DNA of 64,000 nt from Chelativorans sp. AA-79 (GCF_029457495.1 NZ_CP120361.1:3488001-3552000); one strand, 5' to 3'; positions 1-8,824 are shown, numbered from the stretch's first letter. Program-made: numbers and translations. Notes: a model not told the origin generated them from the sequence alone.

Positions 1-109
1 AGGCATTGTTACACGCGGTGACTTGGGCGGGCCGCTTGGCGTTTGCGTTGCACAATTTTCACATCTAACACATAGCTATCTGCGCGCCAGACCAGGAGAC
101 AGGAAACGC

Positions 110-1465
110 ATGAGTGCTCCCTTCAAGGCCTATGACGTTCGCGGCCGGATCCCGGAAGAGATCAACACCCCCTTCGCCTACCGCTTCGCCCAGGCGACGA
201 AAGAGGCGCTGGGCACGAAATCCGTCGTGGTCGGCCACGACATGCGGCTCGACAGTCCCGCGCTTGCCGGCGCATTGACGCAAGGGCTTCTGGACAGCGG
301 CGTGGACGTGCTTCCAGTCGGGCAGTGCGGTACGGAAGAGGTCTATTTCCACACCGCCCACTCGGGCGCGGATGCGGGCCTCATGGTGACCGCCAGCCAC
401 AACCCGCCCGACTACAACGGCATCAAGATGGTGCTGGAAGGGGCTGCGGCGGCCACGCCGGACAACGCCTTCGACCCCATCGAGGAACTGCTGCGCTCCG
501 ACAAGGTGTTCCCGACGGCCCGGAGCTACGCGGAGCGTGGCACGCTTCACCCGATCTGCGACCGCAATCTCTATATCGAGCGCCTGCTGGAAGAGGTCGC
601 CGGGCAGGACCTGAAGTCCATGAAGATCGTCTGCCACGCCGGCAATGGCTGCGCCGGGCCGGTGATCGATCTTCTGGAAAAGCACCTGCCCTTCACCTTC
701 ATCAAGATCGACCATGATCCCGATCCGTGGCTGCCGAACGGCGTGCCGAACCCGCTGCTGCCGGAGAAGCGCCAGAAGGCCAGCCAGGCCGTCATCGACC
801 ACGGCGCGGACCTCGCCATCGCCTGGGACGGCGATTTCGACCGCTGCTTCCTCTACGATCACAAGGGCCGCTTCGTGGAGGGCTATTATCTCGTCGGCAT
901 GATCGCCCAGCGCCTGCTCAAGAAGGCGCCGGGCGGCACCATCCTCTACGATCCGCGGCTGACCTGGAACACGATCGACGTGGTGGAGAGCGCGGGCGGC
1001 GTCGCCAAGGCCTGCCGCACGGGCCATGCCTATTTCAAGCGCATGATGCGCGAGGAGAACGCCGTCTATGGCGGCGAGATGAGCGCGCACCACTATTTCC
1101 GCGACTTCGCTTTTTGCGATTCGGGCATGCTCGCCTGGCTCGACGTGGTCTGCGAGCTTTCGGCCACCGGGGTCAGCCTGGCCGAAACGCTGGAGGAGCG
1201 CATCGCCGCCTTCCCCTGCTCCGGCGAGATCAACTTCACCGTGGCGGACGCCAAGGCCGTGCAGGACAGGGTGGCGGGTCATTACCAGCGCTTCAACCCG
1301 GCGCTCGAGACCATCGACGGGCTCGGCATGGCCTTCGACGACTGGCGCTTCAACCTGCGCGCCTCCAACACCGAGCCGCTGTTGCGCCTCAACGTGGAGA
1401 CGCGCGCCGACCAGAAGCTGCTGGAGGAAAAGGTGCAGGAACTGCGCAGGCTGATCGAGGCATAG
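110..1465 (+). CDS. Phosphomannomutase/phosphoglucomutase (AlgC/CpsG-type phosphohexomutase)
   Basis: Interconverts hexose 6-phosphate and hexose 1-phosphate (mannose and/or glucose), supplying precursors for nucleotide sugars and surface polysaccharide in the cytosol. All four alpha-D-phosphohexomutase signatures are visible in the 451-residue product: the phosphoserine loop TASHNPPDYNG (Ser96), the Mg-binding DGDFDR (residues 240-245), the sugar-specificity loop GEMSAHHYF (322-330) and the C-terminal phosphate-binding RASNTEP. Length fits E. coli CpsG/ManB or Pseudomonas AlgC. The GEMSxH loop is that of PMM/PGM enzymes, but sequence alone does not fix mannose versus glucose preference. An in-frame start lies further upstream; I chose the ATG at 110 because AGGAGACAGGAA precedes it and the conserved N-terminus begins there. 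The gene stands alone, but nearby nucleotide-sugar genes fit its role. Confidence 0.93.
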   Translation: MSAPFKAYDVRGRIPEEINTPFAYRFAQATKEALGTKSVVVGHDMRLDSPALAGALTQGLLDSGVDVLPVGQCGTEEVYFHTAHSGADAGLMVTASHNPPDYNGIKMVLEGAAAATPDNAFDPIEELLRSDKVFPTARSYAERGTLHPICDRNLYIERLLEEVAGQDLKSMKIVCHAGNGCAGPVIDLLEKHLPFTFIKIDHDPDPWLPNGVPNPLLPEKRQKASQAVIDHGADLAIAWDGDFDRCFLYDHKGRFVEGYYLVGMIAQRLLKKAPGGTILYDPRLTWNTIDVVESAGGVAKACRTGHAYFKRMMREENAVYGGEMSAHHYFRDFAFCDSGMLAWLDVVCELSATGVSLAETLEERIAAFPCSGEINFTVADAKAVQDRVAGHYQRFNPALETIDGLGMAFDDWRFNLRASNTEPLLRLNVETRADQKLLEEKVQELRRLIEA

Positions 1466-1498
1466 GATTGACGAGCGGGCGCGGCACTCCACATTTCT

Positions 1499-1515
1499 GG
1501 CTAATTATGCTAGCC
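1499..1515. promoter_or_regulatory. Candidate operator of the toxin-antitoxin operon
   Basis: An inverted repeat GGCTA-N7-TAGCC lies 30 bp before the antitoxin start, in the only A+T-rich part of the 79-bp intergenic gap. Phd/YefM-type antitoxins commonly autorepress by binding short palindromes at their promoter, so the position is right. The arms are only 5 bp, so chance is possible. Confidence 0.35.
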
Positions 1516-1544
1516 TTGTTGGCCAGGAATTATGGAGCGCACCC

Positions 1545-1811
1545 ATGCAGGTCAATATCCTGGAAGCGAAGAACCGGCTTTCCGAGCTCGTGAAGACGGC
1601 CGCGGCCGGCGAGGAGGTCATCATCGCCAATCGCGGCAAGCCCGTCGCCAAGCTCGTGAAGGCGGAGGAATCTTCAATCTCCGGCCGTGATGTGGAACGC
1701 AGTGAAATCGACCGTCGCTTGGCGGCATATCTCGCGGACATCGATCGCATACCCGATCGCCCCGATGCCTTTGACCCTCTGGAATGGGACGAATGGGGGC
1801 TGCCTAAGTGA
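1545..1811 (+). CDS. Type II antitoxin, Phd/YefM family
   Basis: An 88-residue protein with the Phd/YefM N-terminal DNA-binding and dimerisation fold: MQVNILEAKNRLSELV, then the GEEVIIANRGKPVAKLV block typical of the family. The acidic C-terminal tail (residues about 45-88) is the part expected to wrap the partner toxin. It is translationally coupled to the PIN toxin downstream, since the toxin's GTG overlaps the antitoxin's TGA. By family knowledge it neutralises VapC and represses the operon. The pair sits between a housekeeping mutase and a tRNA gene. No remnants of an integrase are visible nearby. Confidence 0.9.
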   Translation: MQVNILEAKNRLSELVKTAAAGEEVIIANRGKPVAKLVKAEESSISGRDVERSEIDRRLAAYLADIDRIPDRPDAFDPLEWDEWGLPK

Positions 1812-2209
1812 TCGTCGCCGATACGTCGGCGATCATAGCCGTTCAACTCGCCGAGCCCGAACGCCCGCTGTTCGTCGAGACCATGAAGGACGCCGGAAAA
1901 GTGCTTGTCAGTTCGGTTTCAGTGGTGGAAGCTCAAATGGTTATGTATGGCCGACGTGGCCACCCCGGCGTGCTTTCACTCGACCGCTTCCTCAACGATC
2001 CTCTCTTCGAAATCGTCCCTCCCGGACCGGAGGAGACGCAGGCCGCCTATGAGGCTTTTGTTTCCTACGGCAAGCGGAACGGCCATCCGGCGTCGCTCAA
2101 CTTCGGCGATCTCTTTGCGTATGCGCTGGCGAAGACCCGCAATCTGCCGCTGCTCTTCAAGGGAGATGATTTCCCGCAGACCGATATCGTCGCGGCCTGG
2201 CAAAGCTGA
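1808..2209 (+). CDS. vapC: VapC-type PIN-domain ribonuclease toxin
   Basis: A 133-residue PIN-domain protein. The N-terminal VIVADTSAIIA carries the first metal-binding Asp (residue 5). A central acidic residue follows in SVVEAQMV, and the C-terminal NFGDLFAYALA plus LLFKGDDFPQTDI gives the remaining Asp residues of the PIN active site. Members of this family are Mg-dependent endoribonucleases, many of which cut tRNA or rRNA. The GTG start shares 4 bases with the antitoxin stop (GTGA), as in most vapBC operons. No frameshift or missing catalytic Asp is seen, so it is probably functional. The RNA target cannot be inferred from sequence. Confidence 0.9.
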   Translation: MIVADTSAIIAVQLAEPERPLFVETMKDAGKVLVSSVSVVEAQMVMYGRRGHPGVLSLDRFLNDPLFEIVPPGPEETQAAYEAFVSYGKRNGHPASLNFGDLFAYALAKTRNLPLLFKGDDFPQTDIVAAWQS

Positions 2210-2266
2210 GAACTGGGGCAGGTCGCAGCCGATTGGCCGGACAAGATCAGGGCAATCCGCCCGTTT

Positions 2267-2341
2267 TGGCTGGGGCGCCAGGATTCGAACCTGGGAATGG
2301 CGGTACCAAAAACCGCTGCCTTACCGCTTGGCTACGCCCCA
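2267..2341 (-). tRNA. tRNA-Gln (anticodon UUG)
   Basis: Read on the minus strand, the 75-base segment folds into a cloverleaf. The acceptor stem TGGGGCG pairs with CGCCCCA. The D arm is GCCAAGCGGTAAGGC. The anticodon stem GCGGT/ACCGC encloses the loop TTTTGGT with anticodon TTG. The T arm contains GGTTCGA. The 3' CCA is encoded (2267-2269). The gene follows the toxin-antitoxin operon and is transcribed toward it. No integrase or duplicated 3' tRNA end was seen that would mark an attachment site. Confidence 0.96.
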
Positions 2342-2590
2342 ACGCAGGCAGAGCCTGCCGGAGCCGCTCATATATTGGTTTCGCGGATGGGGCGCAACGG
2401 CCAAAAGCCATGGCCGCTTCGGCGCCCGGGAAATATACACAATATAGAGCTTTTTCCTGCAAACGGCCGTAACGCAAATTGATCGACCTCCGGCGGGTTT
2501 GCTGCTAGGACGATCTGCCGTTAGGGACCGGAACGGAGCGCGCCCGCAGGCATCTCCGTTGATTTGCATGCGACTGACCGAGGGTGTGAT

Positions 2591-4525
2591 ATGCGATTGA
2601 GAGGGGCGGTCGAGTGGCTCCACATGCGCTCGCGCCGGACGAAGCGGATCATGCTGCTCCTGGCGGATGTCGTCGGCCTGATGGCGATCATCTGGCTTGC
2701 CTTCTGTTTCCGCTTCAACCGCTTCTTCGTCCCGAATTTCGAGCAGACGCTCTTCATCCTGGCCGCGCCGGCCATCGCCATTCCCATCTTCATCCGCATG
2801 GGGCTCTATCGCGCCGTGCTGCGCTATCTGCAGGAACGGGCGATCTGGACGATGATCCGGGCCGTCACCTTCGCCACCCTCGCCTGGGTCGGGCTCGTCT
2901 TCATCACGCTTTCCTACGGCGCCGAGGGCGTGCCGCGCACGATCGCCGTCCTCTACTGGGCGGGCAGTCTCGTCGGCGTGATCGGCAGCAGGCTCGGTAT
3001 CAAATGGCTGCTCAACGGCAGCATCGCCAATCCCGCAAAAAGGAGCCGCGTGCTGATCTACGGCGCCGGCGACGCGGCGGTGCAGCTTGCCGATGCGCTG
3101 AGCGCTTCGGGTGACCGGCACGTGGTCGGCATCGTCAGCGACGACAGCAGCCTGCACGGCATGGAAATCGTCGGGATCCGGGTCTATCCGTCGACCAAAC
3201 TGGAAGAACTCCTGGCCGACACGGAGGCGCAGGAGGTCATCATCGCGGCCTCCTCCTCCAGCACGCGCAGGCGGCGGGACCTGGTGGCGCGCCTCGGCCG
3301 GTTCCCGGTCAAGATCCGGGTGCTGCCGTCGATCGCCGACGTGGCGGCGGGCAAATATCTCGTCAGCTATGTCCGCGACATCGATATCGACGATCTTCTG
3401 GGGCGCTCGCCGGTGCCGGCCGATCCCGCGCTGATGCAGTCGAGCGTCGAAGGCAAAGTGATCATGGTCACCGGCGCCGCGGGCTCCATCGGCTCGGCGG
3501 TGTGCCGCACCGTCGCCCAGGCGAACCCGGCGAAACTGGTCCTGTTCGAGATGAACGAGCTGGGCCTGTACGAGATCGAGCGGGAGCTGCGGCGCTATGG
3601 CAGCTTCCCCGTCGTGCCGGTGCTCGGCTCGATCTGCGATGCACGTCTCGTACGCCATACGCTTTGCGAGCAGGAGGTGCACACCGTCTATCATTGCGCC
3701 GCCTACAAGCATGTCCCCCTCGTCGAGGGCAATCCGCTCGAGGGCGTGCGGAACAATGTCTTCGGCACCCTGACGCTGGCGGAGGAAGCCTGCGCGAGCG
3801 ATGTGAGGAACTTCATCCTCATCTCCTCGGACAAGGCCGTGCGGCCGAGCAGCGTGATGGGCGCGACCAAACGGTGGGCGGAGCTCATCGTGCGCCATTA
3901 CGGCACGGAGGCCTGCCGTCGGAACGAAGGCCGCGTCTTCTCTTCCGTGCGGTTCGGCAACGTCATCGGCTCCAGCGGCTCCGTGGTGCCGCTGTTCAAG
4001 GAGCAGATATCAGCCGGTGGCCCGGTCACCCTCACGCATGAGGAGATGACGCGCTATTTCATGTCCGTGCGCGAAGCCGCCGAGCTGATCGTGCAGGCGG
4101 GGGCGCTTTCGCGCAGCGGCGACATCCTCCTCCTCGACATGGGAGAGCCGATCAAGATCCGCCAGCTCGCCGAAGACATGATCATGCTCGCGGGTTTCAG
4201 CGTGCGCAACGAGGACAATCCCGACGGCGACATCGAGGTCGTCACGATCGGCGTGCGCGACGGCGAGAAGCTGCACGAGGAGCTGTTCTACGATCCGAGC
4301 GGCGTGAGCACGACCCGGCATCCCAAGATCCTGCGCGCGGCGCAGCAGCTCGGCAAGACGGACCAGATACCCGCGATGGTCGCCCAGTTGAAGCTCGCCT
4401 TGGAGCATGGCGACGTGGCGGCCATGCGCCAAGTCCTCTTCGGCCTCATCGAAAGCGGCCGGCCCTCCGCCGTGCCCGATCTGTCCGCGCTGTCTTCGGG
4501 CAAGGATCTGCGGCGCCGGGCGTGA
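2591..4525 (+). CDS. Membrane nucleotide-sugar epimerase/dehydratase (CapD/WbpM/FlaA1 family)
   Basis: A 644-residue polysaccharide biosynthesis protein. The N-terminus has about four membrane helices (residues roughly 20-130). A first Rossmann-like domain opens with VLIYGAGDAA (about 156-163), and a second SDR domain has GAAGSIG (about 295-301). The catalytic region SDKAVRPSSVMGATK (from 413) carries the S-M-K arrangement that replaces the usual SDR tyrosine in WbpM-type UDP-GlcNAc C4,C6-dehydratases. It likely makes a 4-keto-6-deoxy sugar for a surface polysaccharide at the inner membrane. Earlier in-frame starts exist; ATG 2591 has AGGG six bases upstream and is preferred. The stop overlaps the GTG of the next gene, a sugar transferase, so the two form one operon. 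The exact substrate is unknown. Confidence 0.9.
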   Translation: MRLRGAVEWLHMRSRRTKRIMLLLADVVGLMAIIWLAFCFRFNRFFVPNFEQTLFILAAPAIAIPIFIRMGLYRAVLRYLQERAIWTMIRAVTFATLAWVGLVFITLSYGAEGVPRTIAVLYWAGSLVGVIGSRLGIKWLLNGSIANPAKRSRVLIYGAGDAAVQLADALSASGDRHVVGIVSDDSSLHGMEIVGIRVYPSTKLEELLADTEAQEVIIAASSSSTRRRRDLVARLGRFPVKIRVLPSIADVAAGKYLVSYVRDIDIDDLLGRSPVPADPALMQSSVEGKVIMVTGAAGSIGSAVCRTVAQANPAKLVLFEMNELGLYEIERELRRYGSFPVVPVLGSICDARLVRHTLCEQEVHTVYHCAAYKHVPLVEGNPLEGVRNNVFGTLTLAEEACASDVRNFILISSDKAVRPSSVMGATKRWAELIVRHYGTEACRRNEGRVFSSVRFGNVIGSSGSVVPLFKEQISAGGPVTLTHEEMTRYFMSVREAAELIVQAGALSRSGDILLLDMGEPIKIRQLAEDMIMLAGFSVRNEDNPDGDIEVVTIGVRDGEKLHEELFYDPSGVSTTRHPKILRAAQQLGKTDQIPAMVAQLKLALEHGDVAAMRQVLFGLIESGRPSAVPDLSALSSGKDLRRRA

Positions 4526-5127
4526 ACGAGGAAACGCCATTCGCCGGTCCGGTGATCGAGCCGATGCTTCCGCAGAACAGGCGCGCGCGGCAGATCAAGC
4601 GCATGATAGACCTGGCCGTGGCGGTCCCCGGCCTGGTGGTGGCGCTGCCCGTGATCCTCGTCGCCGTAGCGCTCATCCGCGTCACCTCCGCGGGGCCGGC
4701 GATCTTCGTACAGACGCGGATCGGGCGAAACGGTGCGCCCTTCCGCTGCTACAAGCTGCGCACGATGGCGGCCGGCACGCCTGCGGTTCCCACCCATGAA
4801 GCACAGAAGAGCGCGGTGACACCGGTCGGCCAGGTGCTGCGGCGCACGAAGCTCGACGAGCTGCCGCAACTGTGGAACGTTCTCAGGGGCGAGATGGCCG
4901 TCGTGGGCCCTCGCCCCTGCCTGCCCACGCAGGAAGAGCTCATCCGCGAGCGCGCGCGGCGCGGCGTGCTCGCGGCCGCCCCAGGCATCACGGGGCTCGC
5001 CCAGGTGCGCGGCATCGACATGTCCCAGCCGGTTCTGCTGGCGGAAACCGATGCGGAATATCTGCGGAACTGGTCGGTACGGCTCGACCTGGAACTGATG
5101 CTCAGGACTGTCTGGCGCGGGTCATAA
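4522..5127 (+). CDS. Undecaprenyl-phosphate sugar phosphotransferase (bacterial sugar transferase family)
   Basis: A 201-residue monotopic initiating glycosyl-1-phosphate transferase (PF02397 type). Visible family blocks are the basic KRMIDLAVAVPGLVV start of the membrane hairpin, SAGPAIFVQTRIGRNG, the FRCYKLRTM block, LRRTKLDELPQLWNVL and the signature GEMAVVGPRP. It transfers a sugar phosphate to the lipid carrier, the first step of O-antigen or exopolysaccharide repeat assembly. The GTG start overlaps the upstream dehydratase stop (GTGA), so the donor is probably the sugar made by that enzyme, as in PglC/WbpL-type pairs. The last 6 bases overlap the 3' end of galE on the opposite strand. 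Confidence 0.9.
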   Translation: MNEETPFAGPVIEPMLPQNRRARQIKRMIDLAVAVPGLVVALPVILVAVALIRVTSAGPAIFVQTRIGRNGAPFRCYKLRTMAAGTPAVPTHEAQKSAVTPVGQVLRRTKLDELPQLWNVLRGEMAVVGPRPCLPTQEELIRERARRGVLAAAPGITGLAQVRGIDMSQPVLLAETDAEYLRNWSVRLDLELMLRTVWRGS

Positions 5128-6111
5128 GCGGTTGCGCCTGGCCAGGGCCTCCTCCCAGCGGAGCGCGTGGCTGACGATCTCCTGGAGATCGTCATGGGCC
5201 GGCCGCCAGCCGAGTTCGGAGACGCAGCGTTCCGCGCTCGCCACGATGGCGACCGCATCGCCCGGACGCCGGCCGCTTTCGACCACGTTGAAGTCCTTGC
5301 CCGAGACGCGCTTCACCGCATCGATGACTTCCAGCACCGAATAGCCCCTGCCATAGCCGCAATTGGCAACCAGGCTGCCGGCGCCGCTCCGCAGGCGCCG
5401 CAATGCGAGATAGTGCGCATTCACGAGATCCGAGACGTGAATGTAGTCGCGCACGCAGGTGCCGTCCGGCGTCGGATAGTCGGTGCCGAAGACATCCATG
5501 GAAGGGCGCTTGCCGGTGGCGGTCTCGCAGGCGACCTTGATCAGATGCGTGGCACCTTTGGTCGACTGGCCGGTGCGCAGCTTCGGGTCGGCGCCCGAAA
5601 CATTGAAGTAGCGCAGCGCCGTATAGGCGAAGTCGTGCGCGGCGGCGGTGTCGCGCAGCATGATCTCCGTCATCAGCTTGGAGGTGCCGTAGGGTGATTC
5701 CGGCTGAAGCAGTTCCTCCTCCGTCACCGGATTCGTGCGCGGGGTGCCGTAGACGGCGGCGGTGGAAGAGAAGATGAAGTGCTTCACGCCGCAGCACACG
5801 GCGCTCTCGATGAGCGCGCGCGACTTCACGGTGTTGTTGAAGTAGTAGCCCAAGGGATCGGCGACCGATTCGGGGACGATGATGGAGCCCGCGAAATGGA
5901 TGATCGCGTCCACGCCGCGCCGCCTGATCGTCTCTTCCACCAGCGTCTGATCGCCGATATCGCCGACCACGAGTTCGGCCGCCTCGGGCACGGCCCAATC
6001 GAAGCCGGTGGAGAGGCGGTCGAGCACCACGACCTCCTCGCCGTGGTCGAGCAGTTCCCACACCATATGGCTGCCGATATAGCCGGCGCCGCCCGTCACC
6101 AGAACCGCCAT
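5122..6111 (-). CDS. galE: UDP-glucose 4-epimerase
   Basis: A 329-residue extended short-chain dehydrogenase. It begins MAVLVTGGAGYIGSH, with the glycine motif G7-G10-G13, has SSTAAVYGTP containing the catalytic Ser region, and carries the Tyr-x-x-x-Lys pair in SPYGTSK. The blocks LRYFNVSGAD and GTCVRDYIHVSDL are diagnostic of GalE. It interconverts UDP-glucose and UDP-galactose in the cytosol, feeding surface polysaccharide synthesis. It is convergent with the sugar transferase, the two stops overlapping by 6 bp. An intrinsic terminator hairpin lies just upstream and separates it from bioY, so it probably has its own promoter in the 6112-6133 gap or reads through from bioY. Confidence 0.95.
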   Translation of the reverse strand: MAVLVTGGAGYIGSHMVWELLDHGEEVVVLDRLSTGFDWAVPEAAELVVGDIGDQTLVEETIRRRGVDAIIHFAGSIIVPESVADPLGYYFNNTVKSRALIESAVCCGVKHFIFSSTAAVYGTPRTNPVTEEELLQPESPYGTSKLMTEIMLRDTAAAHDFAYTALRYFNVSGADPKLRTGQSTKGATHLIKVACETATGKRPSMDVFGTDYPTPDGTCVRDYIHVSDLVNAHYLALRRLRSGAGSLVANCGYGRGYSVLEVIDAVKRVSGKDFNVVESGRRPGDAVAIVASAERCVSELGWRPAHDDLQEIVSHALRWEEALARRNRL

Positions 6112-6133
6112 GTCTCACAACCCTCAGCCAGCG

Positions 6134-6169
6134 AAAAGGCCATGGGCGAATTTCCTCGCCCATGGCCTT
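6134..6169 (-). terminator. Rho-independent terminator after bioY
   Basis: A perfect 14-bp stem (6136-6149 with 6156-6169) encloses a 6-base loop. On the minus strand it is followed by TTTTCGC. It sits between the bioY stop and the galE start, so it ends the bioY transcript. Confidence 0.75.
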
Positions 6170-6197
6170 GTCTTCTATATCCGTCCGTGAAGGAACC

Positions 6198-6800
6198 TCA
6201 GCGGGCGATCCCCAAGCCGCGCAGGGCGGCCCAGCCTGCCGGCACGAGGCAGGCGGCGAGCGCCACCTTGATCAGGTCCGGCACGATGAAGGGCAGGACA
6301 CCGAAGGTCCAGGCCTTCTCCGTACCGATGAGTACGGTGAGCCAGCCGAAGCCGAGCGCCATCATGGCGACCTCGGCCACAAGCATCGCCCCGAAGAGCT
6401 TGACGATGTTGCGATCCCAGCCACGGTCGGCCGCGTAGCCCGCGATGGCGGCCATGACGACGAAACCGATCAGGTAACCGCCGGTCGGGCCGGCCATATA
6501 GGCAAGGCCGATGCCCTTTTCCGGCGTGCTCTGGAAAACCGGGAACCCCATCGCGCCTTCGGCCAGATAAAGCAGGAGCGTGGCGACCGCGAGCCGGGTG
6601 CCGAGGCAAGCGGCGATCAGGAGAATCGCGAGGGTCTGCAGGGAAAGGTCCACGGGACCGAGCATCACCTTCGTCTTGGCGGACAAGGTCAGGACGAGCG
6701 TCCCGGCGAGGACGAGGAAGCCCTGCGTCAAAAGACGCGCGGCACCCGTTTCGGGCATGGCGAGGGAAACGAGCGGTCGAGAAGCGATCGCCTGCGACAT
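6198..6800 (-). CDS. bioY: Biotin transporter substrate-binding (S) component BioY
   Basis: A 200-residue hydrophobic protein with about six membrane helices and the BioY signature region (AYMAGPTGGYLIGFVVMA). BioY captures biotin in the inner membrane, either alone or with an ECF energising module. No bioM or bioN is adjacent here, so it may be a solitary BioY or use a distant ECF module. The reading frame is open upstream to 6917. I place the start at 6800 because GGAGGCTCC precedes that ATG and the protein then has the normal family length. I did not find a convincing BioR box in the divergent 6801-6897 region. Confidence 0.9.
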   Translation of the reverse strand: MSQAIASRPLVSLAMPETGAARLLTQGFLVLAGTLVLTLSAKTKVMLGPVDLSLQTLAILLIAACLGTRLAVATLLLYLAEGAMGFPVFQSTPEKGIGLAYMAGPTGGYLIGFVVMAAIAGYAADRGWDRNIVKLFGAMLVAEVAMMALGFGWLTVLIGTEKAWTFGVLPFIVPDLIKVALAACLVPAGWAALRGLGIAR

Positions 6801-6897
6801 GGAGCCTCCTTGCAGAATGGTTTGTTCAAACGCGCGTTCTTCTATAGTCGGTTCCGTGGTAGGCGGCAACACGCTCCCCATGCGAGAAGGAACGGCA

Positions 6898-7806
6898 ATG
6901 GCGCTCGAATTCGACACGCATTTCGAACCGCGCTACGGCGAGCCGGTCGACATCGCCCCGGGCGTGAAGCGGATCACCGTGCGCAATCCGAGCCCCTTCA
7001 CCTTCCACGGCACGAATTCCTATCTCGTCGACCGTGGCGGCGCCCTCGCCGTCGTCGATCCGGGCCCGGACGACCCCGCACAGCTGGAAGCGCTGCTGCA
7101 GGCCATCGGCGGCCGTCCGGTCAGCCACATCTTCGTCAGCCACACGCATCGCGATCATTCCCCGCTCGCCCGCCGCCTGGCCGAGATCACCGGCGCCCGA
7201 ATCGCGGCAGAGGGCCCGCATCGCCCGGCGCGTCCACTGGCGATCGGCGAGGTCAGCCCGCTCGATGCGAGTGCCGACCTCGATTTCCATCCCGACATCG
7301 CCCTCGCGGACGACATGCTCGTCGAGGGGGATGGCTGGTCGATCAGGGCGGTCCATACGCCCGGCCACGCCGCCAACCATTCCGCCTTCGCCCTCGAGGG
7401 GACGGGGATCACCTTTTCCGGCGACCATGTGATGGCCTGGTCGACCACTATCGTGGCGCCGCCTGATGGGGCCATGGCGGACTATATGGCCTCGCTCGAC
7501 AAGCTGATCGCCCGGAACGATCGCCTGCTTCTGCCCGGCCACGGCGGCCCGGTCTCAAGGCCACAGCAGTTCCTGCGCGGGCTGAAGACCCATCGGAGAA
7601 TGCGGGAACGCGCGATCCTGGAGCGGCTTGCCGCCGGCGACAGGACGATCGCGGAGGTCGTCCGGGCGATCTATCGCGATACGGATCCGCGCCTGCATGG
7701 CGCGGCAGCGCTTTCGGTTCTTGCCCATCTGGAGGATCTGGCGGCGCGGGGACGAGTCCGCTCGCAGGGCGCCCCGTCTCTCGATGCCGTCTTCCTGCCT
7801 ATATAG
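6898..7806 (+). CDS. MBL-fold metallohydrolase with C-terminal winged helix (LACTB2-like)
   Basis: A 302-residue metallo-beta-lactamase-fold protein. Metal-binding motifs in order are SHTHRDHS (HxHxDH), TPGHAANH, SGDHVMAW and LPGHGGP. The C-terminal part (after about residue 215; KTHRRMRERAILERL onward) matches the winged-helix extension of the LACTB2/RNase-Z-like hydrolase group. The substrate is unknown. Relatives act as ribonucleases, thioesterases or glyoxalase-II-like enzymes. The start at 6898 is preceded by AGAAGGAA. An alternative in-frame ATG lies 18 bases upstream. It is transcribed divergently from bioY and converges on the DUF1499 gene with a 2-bp gap. Confidence 0.85.
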   Translation: MALEFDTHFEPRYGEPVDIAPGVKRITVRNPSPFTFHGTNSYLVDRGGALAVVDPGPDDPAQLEALLQAIGGRPVSHIFVSHTHRDHSPLARRLAEITGARIAAEGPHRPARPLAIGEVSPLDASADLDFHPDIALADDMLVEGDGWSIRAVHTPGHAANHSAFALEGTGITFSGDHVMAWSTTIVAPPDGAMADYMASLDKLIARNDRLLLPGHGGPVSRPQQFLRGLKTHRRMRERAILERLAAGDRTIAEVVRAIYRDTDPRLHGAAALSVLAHLEDLAARGRVRSQGAPSLDAVFLPI

Positions 7807-7808
7807 GG

Positions 7809-8588
7809 TCACAGCAACGGACGGGTCTGGACGCTCTCATCGAGATCGCTGAGAAAGCGCCTGATCCGAACCGCATTTTCCCCGAGATCGTGACGGCCGT
7901 AGCGCGAGGCCGACCGCATATCGACATAGGTCGCCTCGCCCCGGTCCTCGATCCGCACCGCGACATCGGACGGAAAGCCCAGCAGATAGGAGCGCGCCAC
8001 GGCCTCGATCACGACGGTGTCGGTCGCATCGTCCGGCCGCACCGGCGCGACGACCTGCCAACCGCGGTCGCGCATGAGCGCGATCACCCTTTCCACGACG
8101 ATCTCGCGGGCCTGCTCATAGAGCCGGCCGCTCAGGTCCGGATAGGCTTCCGCCTGGAGGATGACGCCTTCAGCCGTCGGCGGGGTGACCGGGGTCATGG
8201 GCGGCACGCGCAGGGCCGTGGCGAAGCCAAGCGGCGGCGGGCGGGCGGGATCGGTGGAAACGTCGTTCAGGGGCGGGTTGACGGAGAAACCATATGCGGA
8301 GACCGCATAGGGACCGAGCGCCACCAGGGAAAGAAGCGCACCGAGTGTCGCGGTGCCGAGGCCGCCCACCCCGCGCCGCCACATCTGCGCGAATGCGAGG
8401 ATGGCCGTTGACAGGCCGAGCACCGCCAGGAGGAAGCACAAGCCAAGCAGCCAGAGAAACGGCACGGTGTCGATGAGCCGGAAGCGATGGGAAATGGCCG
8501 AGGTCAGGAAGAGCGCCACCGCAAAGGCGCCAAACCTTCGCGACCATGGCGCGGCCGACGAAACGCGTCGTTCCAGTACTGCCGGCAT
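7809..8588 (-). CDS. DUF1499 family membrane protein
   Basis: A 259-residue protein. The N-terminal third has about three hydrophobic segments (around residues 20-105). It is followed by the DUF1499 domain, recognised by NPPLNDVSTDPARPPPL and the later VIEAVARSYLLGFPSDVAVRI and MRSASRYGRHDLG blocks. The function is not established. Homologues are common in rhizobia, and the soluble part probably faces the periplasm. It converges with the MBL hydrolase. The 236-bp region upstream, up to the next gene, shows no supported gene. Confidence 0.8.
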   Translation of the reverse strand: MPAVLERRVSSAAPWSRRFGAFAVALFLTSAISHRFRLIDTVPFLWLLGLCFLLAVLGLSTAILAFAQMWRRGVGGLGTATLGALLSLVALGPYAVSAYGFSVNPPLNDVSTDPARPPPLGFATALRVPPMTPVTPPTAEGVILQAEAYPDLSGRLYEQAREIVVERVIALMRDRGWQVVAPVRPDDATDTVVIEAVARSYLLGFPSDVAVRIEDRGEATYVDMRSASRYGRHDLGENAVRIRRFLSDLDESVQTRPLL

Positions 8589-8824
8589 AGATTTCCACCC
8601 AAACTCCGTCGCGCTTCTTATCGGTTTGCGAAGGAGCGGTCAAAACGCCTCATCGGCCCCCGGCCACTCCAGCCGCTTTACCGGCGAAGGCCGGCTCCTT
8701 CGATTGCGACCGATCTCCAGAAAGATCACGGCCAGCCCCGAATCGTTATAAGGAGCACACGGAACTTTACTGTATCTTCGTTCATTTAGAGTGACTTATG
8801 GGCCGGGGGAAGCGATGGTAGGCA

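Noticed and set aside
65..1492. A 475-codon open frame opposite the phosphohexomutase
   Set aside because: The plus-strand gene carries all four family motifs. The minus frame has none.
2267..2341. tRNA-Gln as an integration (att) site
   Set aside because: No repeat of the tRNA 3' end and no integrase were seen in the window.
6801..6897. BioR operator in front of bioY
   Set aside because: The closest string, TTCTATAGTC, does not match the TTATCTATAA-type palindrome well enough.
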